DNA of 64,000 nt, taken from the NCBI RefSeq assembly GCF_001673535.1, contig NZ_LZLY01000079.1:1-64000 (forward strand), given 5' to 3'. Below are positions 24,911 to 31,866 of the stretch, in pieces. The notes beneath the pieces were generated by a model. That model was not told the DNA's origin. It saw nothing but the letters and a program-made list of their open reading frames with translations, and did no database searches. Position numbers and translations under genes: made by a program. The DNA is from Mycobacterium sp. 1081908.1 (lineage in GTDB: Bacteria; Actinomycetota; Actinomycetes; Mycobacteriales; Mycobacteriaceae). The stretch's first letter is position 1, and the number at the start of each line of letters is the position of its first letter.

Positions 24911-25462
24911 TCACTGCACCGCGTTCGCGGCTGGGCACTGGCCGGCGTCGCGCCCGCAGGCTGCCGCGTCGCATAGCCGACACAGCCAACCGCCGCCCGG
25001 TGACCACCCAGTTCGGCGATGTTCGAGGCGGTCACGCGCCGATGTCGCAACCACCGCCCGACTGATCCCGCGAAGCTGCTTCCGTTGCTCGGCGCTGAGA
25101 TGCCTGAGCGCGGCGACGACCGCATCGTCGCGAGCGCGACGCAGCCGGCGCGCAAGTCGTCGTCCTTCGGGTGTCAGCGCCAGGGAGCGTGTGCGGCCAT
25201 CCGTGCCGGGCCGGCGGTCGACGAGCCCGTCGCGAGCCAGTCGATCCATGATCCGGACACAACCCGAGTGACTGACGCCCAGCACCGAGCTCAGCGACTG
25301 GACGGACCCCCCGTGCGCCAAGTCTGCCAACGCGACCAGCGCGACAGCGGCGCTGCGATCGTGTCGGGTCGACGATTCGAGCGAGTCGTAGATGGCGTCG
25401 CTGATGGCGAGCGCCGCCACTGCCACCCAGTTGATCAGCTGCTCGTGGTCATGGTCGTCCAT
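24911..25462 (-). CDS. MarR-family regulator with Cys-rich C-terminal tail
   Basis: A 183-residue winged-helix regulator: VQSLSSVLGVSHSGCVRIMD is the recognition helix region and DRRPGTDGRTRSLALTPEGR the wing. The C-terminal tail WLCRLCDAAACGRDAGQCPA holds four Cys and could bind a metal or sense redox state; similar tails occur in some actinobacterial MarR proteins. It is transcribed divergently from the SRPBCC gene at 25550, and a perfect 23-base palindrome lies between them, so it most likely represses both its own gene and that neighbour. Confidence 0.85.
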   Translation of the reverse strand: MDDHDHEQLINWVAVAALAISDAIYDSLESSTRHDRSAAVALVALADLAHGGSVQSLSSVLGVSHSGCVRIMDRLARDGLVDRRPGTDGRTRSLALTPEGRRLARRLRRARDDAVVAALRHLSAEQRKQLRGISRAVVATSARDRLEHRRTGWSPGGGWLCRLCDAAACGRDAGQCPAANAVQ

Positions 25463-25505
25463 CGCACCTGCTGCATGGTTTGTCGGTTCGTCCTACAGGG
25501 TAGTC

Positions 25506-25528
25506 GATATATGACTCAGTCATATATC
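25506..25528. promoter_or_regulatory. Perfect 23-bp palindromic operator (MarR)
   Basis: The half-site GATATATGACT (25506-25516), a central C and its exact complement (25518-25528) form an uninterrupted palindrome in the 87-base gap between the MarR and SRPBCC genes. It ends 13 bases before an AGGAGG ribosome-binding site, so it overlaps the promoter or transcript start of the plus-strand gene. Confidence 0.8.
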
Positions 25529-25549
25529 CTAACGATAGGAGGATCGTCG

Positions 25550-25972
25550 ATGACATTCACAGCCACCGCAGAGATCGGCATCAACGCATCTGTTGAGCGG
25601 GTGTGGCAGGCGCTGACCGATCCGGACATCGTGGAGAAGTACTTCTTCGGGACACGCGTGAAGACCGACTGGAAACCGGGCAGTTCCATCACCTGGTCAG
25701 GCGAATACGATGGAAAGGCCTACGAGGACAAGGGGTCAGTTATCGACGTGCAGGAGCCGCACCTGCTGCGGGTCACGCACTTCAGCCCGATGACGGGCCT
25801 GCCGGACAAGCCCGAGAACTACCACACACTGACCTACGAATTGAGATCCACGAATTCAGGCACCGACGTAAAACTGTCGCAGGACAACAACTCCAGTCAA
25901 GAAGAAGCCAACCGAGCAGAGGCGAACTGGAATTCGATGCTAGCCGGCCTGAAGAGGACCGTCGAGGGATAG
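25550..25972 (+). CDS. SRPBCC/AHSA1-family protein
   Basis: A 140-residue START-like protein beginning MTFTATAEIGINASVERVWQ. ALTDPDIVEKYFFGTRVKTD with WKPGSSITWSGEYDGKAYED is the classic AHSA1 pattern, and the end (NWNSMLAGLKRTVEG) is the closing helix. It probably binds a hydrophobic ligand. An AGGAGG site precedes the ATG at the right distance. Its regulation by the divergent MarR protein is inferred from the shared palindrome. A longer in-frame reading from 25019 crosses the MarR gene and is not real. Confidence 0.88.
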   Translation: MTFTATAEIGINASVERVWQALTDPDIVEKYFFGTRVKTDWKPGSSITWSGEYDGKAYEDKGSVIDVQEPHLLRVTHFSPMTGLPDKPENYHTLTYELRSTNSGTDVKLSQDNNSSQEEANRAEANWNSMLAGLKRTVEG

Positions 25973-25994
25973 CCCCGGTCGTTGTTGGCGGGGA

Positions 25995-26612
25995 TCACCG
26001 GCTGCGCAGGATCTCGACCCCGTCGCCGGTCAGCTCGTCAAGGGCCGCCTTGCGCCCGCAGATGGCCAGCAGCAGCGCGACCATCGGTCCGGACACCTCG
26101 GGCCCCGCTCCGGTGGACCAGTCAAAGTCGGTCGCCCGCGCGCGCAGCCCGGCGATGCGCTTGCGGACCCCGACGAAAGTCTGTTCGTTCTTTGCGTATT
26201 CGGCCGCGGCGATCAGTGCCACGTGGTCGTGCTCGACCTTGCGCCCCAGCGAGTAGACGATGTCCTCGCCGTGCACGACCACCTCGAGCAGCTGGGCGGC
26301 TACCGGGCCCGGCGGCCGGTCGCGGGCTGTGGACAGCTCGCGCAGCTTGGCCACCAGCTCCCGCGAGCTGACCGTGGCCGTCTGCTGGTTTAAGTCGGCC
26401 ACCATCTTGGAGAAACTGAAGCCGTGCGAGACCAGGCCGACGATCGCCGTGCGGAAGTTGACCTGGGCGCTGCCCACGACGTGGGCGAGGGTGAGGTGGT
26501 TGTCCCACCCGGCGACCAGCGACGGCTTCTGCCATTCCTGCGCGGTGAGCCCTCCGAGCGCCTCGGCGAGTCTCGTGCGCTCGATTTCTATCAACTTCCA
26601 TGTGCTGCCCAC
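25995..26612 (-). CDS. Maleylpyruvate isomerase/DinB-like family protein
   Basis: A 205-residue helical-bundle protein of the mycothiol-dependent maleylpyruvate isomerase N-terminal (MDMPI_N)/DinB-like group. Typical segments are ALGGLTAQEWQKPSLVAGWD, HVVGSAQVNF with a metal-ligand-type His, and LLEVVVHGEDIVYSLGR with HGED supplying further ligands. Members transfer or act on thiols such as mycothiol; the true reaction here is unknown. It converges on the SRPBCC gene with a 22-base gap. Confidence 0.75.
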   Translation of the reverse strand: MGSTWKLIEIERTRLAEALGGLTAQEWQKPSLVAGWDNHLTLAHVVGSAQVNFRTAIVGLVSHGFSFSKMVADLNQQTATVSSRELVAKLRELSTARDRPPGPVAAQLLEVVVHGEDIVYSLGRKVEHDHVALIAAAEYAKNEQTFVGVRKRIAGLRARATDFDWSTGAGPEVSGPMVALLLAICGRKAALDELTGDGVEILRSR

Positions 26613-26943
26613 GGCAAGCCTCCCTTCAATTCGTGTATGGCTGTCAACGCGGCGACCGACTTCAGGCAGTGCGCGCCGGTACTCGGCGACGGGTCTGTCG
26701 TACGGGCATGTTGTTCCTTCCGACGAGCGTGATCACTGGACTACGTGACGACCGAGCGAGCGGCCCGACAGGCTTTCTAGCGTCTGCGGCTCGCCGATAC
26801 CGAGGCGACGAGTCGCTGAAACTCATCGCTGCAGGGCTGCGACCGTTAGCAACGGCCGCTCGTAGCGCAATGCGTGCACTGCGTATGTTCGGTGGTTTTT
26901 GCCGATCCGTCGGGTAGCCACCGGGCCTGGAGGTGGCGGCTTC
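26613..26943. other. Gene-free interval with one short inverted repeat
   Basis: About 331 bases between divergent genes. CCGTT-AGC-AACGG (26843-26855) is the only clear symmetric element, about 100 bases before the WD40 gene. No protein-like frame is seen. Confidence 0.35.
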
Positions 26944-28071
26944 ATGACGGCGTCCCGAGCCACCCGCCGCGGAAGACGCGACTTCCGGAGACTGTGCTCC
27001 TCAGGAAAGGCACCTAGGCTGTATGCGGTGTGGCGCGATGACGGACAACAGGGCCCGGGGCGGCGCGGGTGTGCCGTTGTGGATTTGCACGTGCTGGCAC
27101 ACCAGTGGTCGTTAGGTATGGGGATCGACCCGAGTGGCCGGTTGGTGATCGCCGGCAGCGATCCGGCGCGGGTATGGAGCACGACGACCGGCCGCTGTGT
27201 CCTGACCATTCCCAAGTTCAGCGCCGATACCGTCAATTGGGCCTTCTCCGAAGAAGGAAGTGTGCTCATCACCGGCGGCCGGGACCGCAGGGCACGGCTG
27301 TGGGATTGTGCTTCCGGCGAGCAGATCCGGGTGCTGCGCCGGCACTGGCGGGCAGTTCGCTGTGTCGCCCTCAGCGCCGACGGGCGCACTGCCGCAACGG
27401 GTTCCGACGATGGGCGGCTGCGCATGTGGGATGTGCCGAGCGGGCGGCGACTGCGAACACTGCGCAGCCATAGCGGGCCGGTCTACTCGGTCGCCGTCAA
27501 CGGCAACGGAACGGTTGCGTTGTGCGGGACGAGGGGCTCGGCCACGGCCTGGGACGTCACCACAGGACGTCGCCTGCACGCGGTGAAGGACCTGGGTGGA
27601 ATCGCCCGGATCGTGCGACTCAGCGACGACGGACGCGACGCACTCGTTCTCGCGGACGAGACGATCCGGGTGTGGGACACCGCAACCGGTCAACGAACGC
27701 ATGCCTTTGCGGTCCCTACTGACTGTTGGCAGGCGAGCGCCCTGGCCCGCCTCGGCGACGTCGCGGTCGTGGGAGGCGTCGACGGAGAGACAACCGTTTG
27801 GGACGTGCCTTCCGGGAGGTTACTGCGCACGCTCGGTGGCCACGATCGAAAAGTTACCTCGGTCGCCGTGAGCGCAGATGCTCGAATCGCGCTGACTGGC
27901 AGCGAAGACGCCACGGCCCGGCTCTGGAATCTCGAATCCGGGGAATGCTTAACGCAGTTCGACGCCCACGGCGCGTCGGTAGATTCGGTGGCACTCAGCG
28001 CCGACGCACAGGTCGTGGCCACCTGTTCGCACGATCGAACGCTGCGAATTCAGAAATTGGAGTGGGACTAA
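26944..28071 (+). CDS. WD40-repeat beta-propeller protein
   Basis: A 375-residue protein made almost entirely of about eight WD40 units ending in WD-type dipeptides (RARLWDCASG, RLRMWDVPSG, SATAWDVTTG, TIRVWDTATG, ETTVWDVPSG, ATARLWNLES). Repeats near residues 115-160 and 275-330 keep the GH...D spacing (for example SVALSADAQVVATCSHDRTL). No kinase, nuclease or signal sequence is attached, so it is probably a cytoplasmic scaffold. WD40 proteins are uncommon in mycobacteria, where many come with Ser/Thr kinases. GGAGGTGG lies before the ATG at 26944. The first 55 residues are basic and not propeller-like, so the start is uncertain. Confidence 0.85.
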   Translation: MTASRATRRGRRDFRRLCSSGKAPRLYAVWRDDGQQGPGRRGCAVVDLHVLAHQWSLGMGIDPSGRLVIAGSDPARVWSTTTGRCVLTIPKFSADTVNWAFSEEGSVLITGGRDRRARLWDCASGEQIRVLRRHWRAVRCVALSADGRTAATGSDDGRLRMWDVPSGRRLRTLRSHSGPVYSVAVNGNGTVALCGTRGSATAWDVTTGRRLHAVKDLGGIARIVRLSDDGRDALVLADETIRVWDTATGQRTHAFAVPTDCWQASALARLGDVAVVGGVDGETTVWDVPSGRLLRTLGGHDRKVTSVAVSADARIALTGSEDATARLWNLESGECLTQFDAHGASVDSVALSADAQVVATCSHDRTLRIQKLEWD

Positions 28072-28683
28072 CTTGACATAATGTCGCTTATCGGTAAAGC
28101 GGAGACGAGCGTCTTCGGTGGAAGCGCGGTCCGAGCGCGTCACGGCGCTGACGCAGCGGCTCGCCCCCTACGGCCCTTTACCTGTCGTCAGTTGCACTCA
28201 CCCCGAGACCATGCGATGGATCAGCCACTGGACCGGATGGGTCTGGCGCGCTACCCAGCGGTCGGCCGATTGCCGGCGATCGACCAACCATCCTCCCTCT
28301 CCCCGGCGCGGCATCAATACGTCACTGTGACGAATTGGCTTGCGGCGCACGGACATCGAGTCCCTGCGTTCATGCCAACGGCGACACCGCCTTCACGGCG
28401 GATGCGGTGGGCCGGTATTTCTACTGGCAGATCATCGTCGGCCTCTTCCTAACCGGCGGGTTGGACCGCTGCTGTCGAGATCTTCCGCCGGCGGTCCCAC
28501 TCGGCCGCGCGGACGCAACCGCTACGGACGGTGGTCGGCTTACTCCCCTTCGGTACCGAACGGCCCGCAATACGTCACTGTGACGAATTGGTTGTGGCAC
28601 AGGGTGATTGGACTTCCCCTAATCGACGACGAGCCGGACGCGACCGCCGAGGCGGAGTTCCACGGCGCCTAGCGCTCCGCCTG
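28072..28683. pseudogene. Degenerate stretch with a duplicated 23-bp sequence
   Basis: About 610 bases without an intact gene. A 23-base sequence with the palindromic core CGTCACTGTGACG occurs at 28316-28338 and 28569-28591. In one frame both copies read QYVTVTNWL; the second continues as WHRVIGLPLIDDEPDATAEA and stops just before 28675, looking like a true protein C-terminus without a body. Other frames give fragments such as AVGRYFYWQIIVGLFLTGGL. This looks like the remains of a duplicated or inserted gene. I cannot name the family. Confidence 0.45.
28075..28101. repeat. Two nested inverted repeats after the WD40 gene
   Basis: GACAT-A-ATGTC (28075-28085) is directly followed by CGCTT-N7-AAGCG (28085-28101), just four bases after the WD40 stop codon. 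It could be a terminator or a short recombination-type site; the sequence alone cannot decide. Confidence 0.35.
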
Positions 28684-29289
28684 TCACTCCCCTTGCGGGG
28701 CCGTTTGGGGCAGTTTCGTCAGTGCCTCAAACGCTTCCCTGAAGATTGCGGCGATAGCGCGGTCGTCGGCGGTGGCGATCGGATCTTTATTGAGCAGCGC
28801 ACGCAGGACGCCGATTCCGAGGAGCAGGGCGGCGACCATGTCGGCGCGAAGTCGTGGCTCGTTCGACTTGATTCTGCGGGAAAGGTTGCGCGTGAGCCCG
28901 GTTTCGAGCTGGTCGTTGAGGCGCTCGACGACGGCGGGGTCGCCGCTGGAGCGCAGCAGCGCGAACAACGGGGCGTCGACGTCGCGGCGAGCGCGCAACA
29001 CCCGTTCGATCATGGCGGCGGCCACCACGTCGTCGGCAGCACGCCGCACCGCGTCAACGTTGTCCGAGACATCGGTGGCTTCGGCGAAAAGCTGTTCCTT
29101 CGAACCGAAATACCGCTTGATGAGCATCACGTCGACGCCGGCCTGGGCCGCGATCGACCGCAACGACGTTGCCCGATACCCATGGCGCAAGAACTGTTCG
29201 CGCGCGGCCACGAGCAGGCGCGCCTGGGTGGCCGCGGCGTTGCGCCGCGGCGGGTTCGCATCGGCGCTCTCGCCCACCTTGGACTTCAT
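28684..29289 (-). CDS. TetR-family repressor of the nitrile hydratase operon (inferred)
   Basis: A 201-residue TetR protein: the HTH is AAREQFLRHGYRATSLRSIA followed by AQAGVDVMLIKRYFGSKEQL (about 25-62), with a helical ligand-binding domain after it. The ATG at 29289 is chosen for its GGAGGTGGCA leader; an upstream ATG at 29328 would place the start inside an operator. It is divergent from the methyltransferase-nitrile hydratase operon, and two matching TCTAC-N4-GTAGA palindromes lie between the two starts, which is why I infer that it represses the operon and itself. Confidence 0.88.
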   Translation of the reverse strand: MKSKVGESADANPPRRNAAATQARLLVAAREQFLRHGYRATSLRSIAAQAGVDVMLIKRYFGSKEQLFAEATDVSDNVDAVRRAADDVVAAAMIERVLRARRDVDAPLFALLRSSGDPAVVERLNDQLETGLTRNLSRRIKSNEPRLRADMVAALLLGIGVLRALLNKDPIATADDRAIAAIFREAFEALTKLPQTAPQGE

Positions 29290-29311
29290 TGCCACCTCCG
29301 TGCCGGATTTA

Positions 29312-29325
29312 TCTACAACGGTAGA
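29312..29325. promoter_or_regulatory. TetR operator 1, TCTAC-N4-GTAGA
   Basis: Arms TCTAC (29312-29316) and GTAGA (29321-29325) with 4-base spacer AACG, followed by CAT as in the second site. It lies 23-36 bases before the TetR start. Confidence 0.72.
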
Positions 29326-29357
29326 CATACGTGCTCGACCGGTCTAGAGTCGTTATA

Positions 29358-29371
29358 TCTACACCTGTAGA
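29358..29371. promoter_or_regulatory. TetR operator 2, TCTAC-N4-GTAGA
   Basis: The same arms (29358-29362, 29367-29371) with spacer ACCT; ATCTACA and GTAGACAT are shared with site 1. The centres of the two sites are 46 bases apart, and this one ends 23 bases before the methyltransferase ATG. Confidence 0.72.
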
Positions 29372-29394
29372 CATCGATGTCGGAGGTGAAGCCT

Positions 29395-30258
29395 ATGACA
29401 CAGCAACGGCAAACACGTGCGGCCCCGACCGGCATCGGGGCGACGTCTTTAGGCGTGGCAATGCTGCGCGCCCGCGAAAGCGCCCGCACCGACCGGCTGT
29501 TCAACGACCCGTATGCCCGCGTGTTCGTGGACCGCGCCGATCCGCGCGGGTCGGTGTGGAACAGCGAGGGCGCGGCCCCAGATTTCTTCCAGCTGATGGC
29601 CGAGCAAGTCGCGGTGCGCACCCGGTTCTTCGATAACGCGCTGCTCGATGCCGCGCGAGCCGGCGCCGCACAGGTCGTCCTGCTCGCCTGCGGTATGGAT
29701 AGTCGGGCGTTCCGCCTGACGTGGCCGACCGGAACCAGGGTCTACGAAGCCGACCAGCCCGAGGTCCTAGCCTTCAAATCCGCTGTGCTGCAAGAGCTGC
29801 ATGCACAGCCGCGCTGTCGGCGCGTCGAAGTGCCGGTGGATCTGCGGACCGATTGGGCGACACAGCTGGTCGAGGCCGGGTTCGATCCCGAGCAGCGCAC
29901 GGCGTGGCTCGCCGAGGGGATCCTCTATGCCCTCGAACCGGATGCGGCCGATGTCTTCCTCGACCGGATCACCTCGTGCTCCGCGACGGGAAGCACGCTC
30001 GCTCTGGATCACAACGAGGATTCCGAACAGCTTCGCGCCGCGCGAGCGGCGATCTCACCCGAACTCGTCTCGATGTGGAAGGGCGGCCCCACTGGCGAGC
30101 TGGACGCCTGGTTGCGTCGGCACGGCTGGAGCGCCGAAATCCGCGATATCACAGCGGTTGCCGCCGAATACGGCCGTCCCGCCCCGCCCGCATTCGATCA
30201 ACGCAATGTCGAAGCCAGCCGCGCCTGGCTGGCAACCGCTCATAAAACCGCACCCTGA
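29395..30258 (+). CDS. Class I SAM-dependent methyltransferase (TIGR00027 type)
   Basis: A 287-residue member of the mycobacterial TIGR00027/LCMT-like methyltransferase family. Motifs: ATSLGVAMLRARESARTDRL near the start, RTRFFDNALLDAARAGAAQV, VVLLACGMDSRAFRLTWPTG as the SAM-binding loop, YEADQPEVLAFK as the acidic strand end, and TAWLAEGILYALEPDAADVF. Mycobacteria carry many paralogues whose substrates are mostly unknown. The ATG at 29395 follows GGAGGTGA at ideal spacing; the ATG at 29377 has no such site. It is first in an operon with the nitrile hydratase genes. Confidence 0.88.
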   Translation: MTQQRQTRAAPTGIGATSLGVAMLRARESARTDRLFNDPYARVFVDRADPRGSVWNSEGAAPDFFQLMAEQVAVRTRFFDNALLDAARAGAAQVVLLACGMDSRAFRLTWPTGTRVYEADQPEVLAFKSAVLQELHAQPRCRRVEVPVDLRTDWATQLVEAGFDPEQRTAWLAEGILYALEPDAADVFLDRITSCSATGSTLALDHNEDSEQLRAARAAISPELVSMWKGGPTGELDAWLRRHGWSAEIRDITAVAAEYGRPAPPAFDQRNVEASRAWLATAHKTAP

Positions 30259-30286
30259 AAAACATTCAGTGTCAGGAGGACTCATC

Positions 30287-30574
30287 GTGGCCGGAATCAT
30301 GCTCGTCAAACAACGTGTCACCAGTGTCGAGCAATGGAACACTGTCTTCCGCGATCCGGAGCTTGACGCCGTGCGCCGAAAGCACGGCTTGGTGGTCACC
30401 GGAACCTACGTCGACGCCGAGAACGCCGACACAGTCGTCGTGGTCATGGACATGCACGACGTGGACAAGGCCCGCCAATTCGCGCGCTCGCCGGAACTGG
30501 CGGAGGCCCGCGAACGGGCCGGCGCCATCGGCGCCCCGGACGGTGTCTGGTATGGGGCGCAACCGATCCGGTGA
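30287..30574 (+). CDS. Small dimeric alpha/beta-barrel-like protein
   Basis: A 95-residue protein from a GTG start (VAGIMLVKQRVTSVEQWNTV) behind AGGAGG. The pattern of a strand, helix, TGTYVDAENADTVVVVMDMH and the helix DVDKARQFARSPELAEARER suggests the ferredoxin-like fold of the antibiotic biosynthesis monooxygenase group. It sits between the methyltransferase and nitrile hydratase beta with gaps of 28 and 12 bases, so it belongs to the operon. It does not resemble known nitrile hydratase activators; whether it replaces one is unknown. Confidence 0.75.
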   Translation: MAGIMLVKQRVTSVEQWNTVFRDPELDAVRRKHGLVVTGTYVDAENADTVVVVMDMHDVDKARQFARSPELAEARERAGAIGAPDGVWYGAQPIR

Positions 30575-30586
30575 AGGAGTCCGGCG

Positions 30587-31270
30587 ATGAACGGGCTACA
30601 CGACCTGGGCGGCATGCAATCGTTCGGACCGGTGCCGCGCGCGCAGAACGAGCCGGTGTTTCGCAACCCATGGGAAGGTCGGGTCGAAGCGATGACCATG
30701 CTATTGCTGATGCGCGGCCTCTTCGGAGGCGGTGGCGCCCTGCGTCTGGCGATAGAGAGCCTGCCGCCGCTGCGCTACCTTTCCGACAGTTACTACGAAC
30801 GCCATCTCGACGCGCTGGAAGCGGCGCTGGTGGACCGCACATTGTTGAGCGCAGAGGAGATCCAGCTGCGTGTCGAACGCCTCGGTGCAGTAACCACTTC
30901 GCCACTGCAACGCGAGCGCAGACCAGCGGCCGACATTCTAAAAGCAACGACGGCCGGTGGCGGCGCACCGAGTAACCGCCGCGACATCGATCGAGCGCCG
31001 CGGTTCGCGTTGGGCGACGCGGTAATTGCCGTCAACGCGCACCCGCACGGACACACCCGGCTGCCTCGCTACGTCCGTGGGCGCCCCGGCATGATTGTGC
31101 GCATCCACCCGGGCGCCGTCTTTCCCGACACCGACGCTCGCGGTCAAGGGGAGCACCCCCAACACGTCTATACCGTGCGCTTCGACAGCCACGATCTGTG
31201 GGGATCCACGGCCGAGCAGAACGAAGGAATCTACGTCGGGCTGTGGGAACGCTACCTGGAGGCAGCATGA
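30587..31270 (+). CDS. nthB: Nitrile hydratase beta subunit
   Basis: A 227-residue protein opening MNGLHDLGGMQSFGPV, the canonical N-terminus of nitrile hydratase beta. The SYYERHLDALEAALVDRTLL helix region follows, and the C-terminal SH3-like domain shows FALGDAVIAVNAHPHGHTRL, PRYVRGRPGMIVRIHPGAVF and HVYTVRFDSHDLWG. With the alpha subunit it hydrates nitriles to amides; conserved Arg residues of beta contact the modified Cys claw. The length is full. An AAGGAG site precedes the ATG; the stop overlaps the alpha start by four bases. The beta-before-alpha order is that of cobalt-type enzymes. Confidence 0.95.
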   Translation: MNGLHDLGGMQSFGPVPRAQNEPVFRNPWEGRVEAMTMLLLMRGLFGGGGALRLAIESLPPLRYLSDSYYERHLDALEAALVDRTLLSAEEIQLRVERLGAVTTSPLQRERRPAADILKATTAGGGAPSNRRDIDRAPRFALGDAVIAVNAHPHGHTRLPRYVRGRPGMIVRIHPGAVFPDTDARGQGEHPQHVYTVRFDSHDLWGSTAEQNEGIYVGLWERYLEAA

Positions 31271-31866
31271 TCGACCAACCGGATGCCCCGCGGCGGGATC
31301 CCGCCCTCCGGGCAGAGACGATCGAGTCTCTGCTGCTGGAAAAAGGATTGGTTCCACCCGGGGCCATCGATGCCGTGGCCGGCATGCTCGAACACGACAT
31401 CGGCCCACTCAACGGCGCGCGCATCGTCGCTCGCGCATGGAGCGACCCGGACTACAAAGACCTACTGCTGCAGGATGGCAATGCCGCGATCGAAGCAGCG
31501 GGTCTCACGCTGGGCGCCGAACTGATCGTGGTTGAAAATACCGACCTGGTCCACAACGTCATTGTTTGCACGCTGTGTTCGTGCTATCCGTGGACCATAC
31601 TTGGCCTCCCGCCCGAGTGGTACAGGTCCGCCGAGTACCGGGCCCGCGTTGTGATCGAGCCGCGCGCCGTGCTCGCTGAATTCGGTCTGCACCTGATGGA
31701 TTCGACTCAGATCCGCGTATGGGACTCCAACGCCGAAACCCGGTATCTGGTGTTGCCGCAGCAACCGGCGAATACCCGGGACTGGGGCGTCGAGGAGTTG
31801 GCGCGCCTCGTCAGCCGCGACGCCATGGTCGGCGTTGCGGTCGTGCCGGCGCCACCTAACCGCTGA
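31267..31866 (+). CDS. nthA: Nitrile hydratase alpha subunit, cobalt type
   Basis: A 199-residue subunit with the metal claw VCTLCSCYPW, Cys at residues 101, 104 and 106 plus Ser105. Thr at the second position (CTLC rather than CSLC) marks the cobalt-binding type. Other conserved parts are the helix GARIVARAWSDPDYKDLLLQ before the site and PPEWYRSAEYRARVVIEPRA after it. The Cys at 104 and 106 should be oxidised to sulfinate and sulfenate for activity. The ATG overlaps the beta stop (ATGA). The 3' end overlaps the convergent nitroreductase gene by 11 bases. No amidase or typical activator gene follows. Confidence 0.96.
   Translation: MIDQPDAPRRDPALRAETIESLLLEKGLVPPGAIDAVAGMLEHDIGPLNGARIVARAWSDPDYKDLLLQDGNAAIEAAGLTLGAELIVVENTDLVHNVIVCTLCSCYPWTILGLPPEWYRSAEYRARVVIEPRAVLAEFGLHLMDSTQIRVWDSNAETRYLVLPQQPANTRDWGVEELARLVSRDAMVGVAVVPAPPNR

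Noticed and set aside
25019..25549. N-terminal extension of the SRPBCC protein
   Set aside because: It runs antisense through the MarR gene and over the palindrome; the AGGAGG site before 25550 sets the start.
28316..28591. The two 23-mers as terminal repeats of an insertion sequence
   Set aside because: They are direct, not inverted, and no transposase remnant is recognisable between them.
31267..31866. Thiocyanate hydrolase gamma subunit instead of nitrile hydratase alpha
   Set aside because: Both carry CTLCSC, but the partner here is a full-length nitrile hydratase beta (start MNGLHDLGGMQ), whereas thiocyanate hydrolase has separate alpha and beta subunits.
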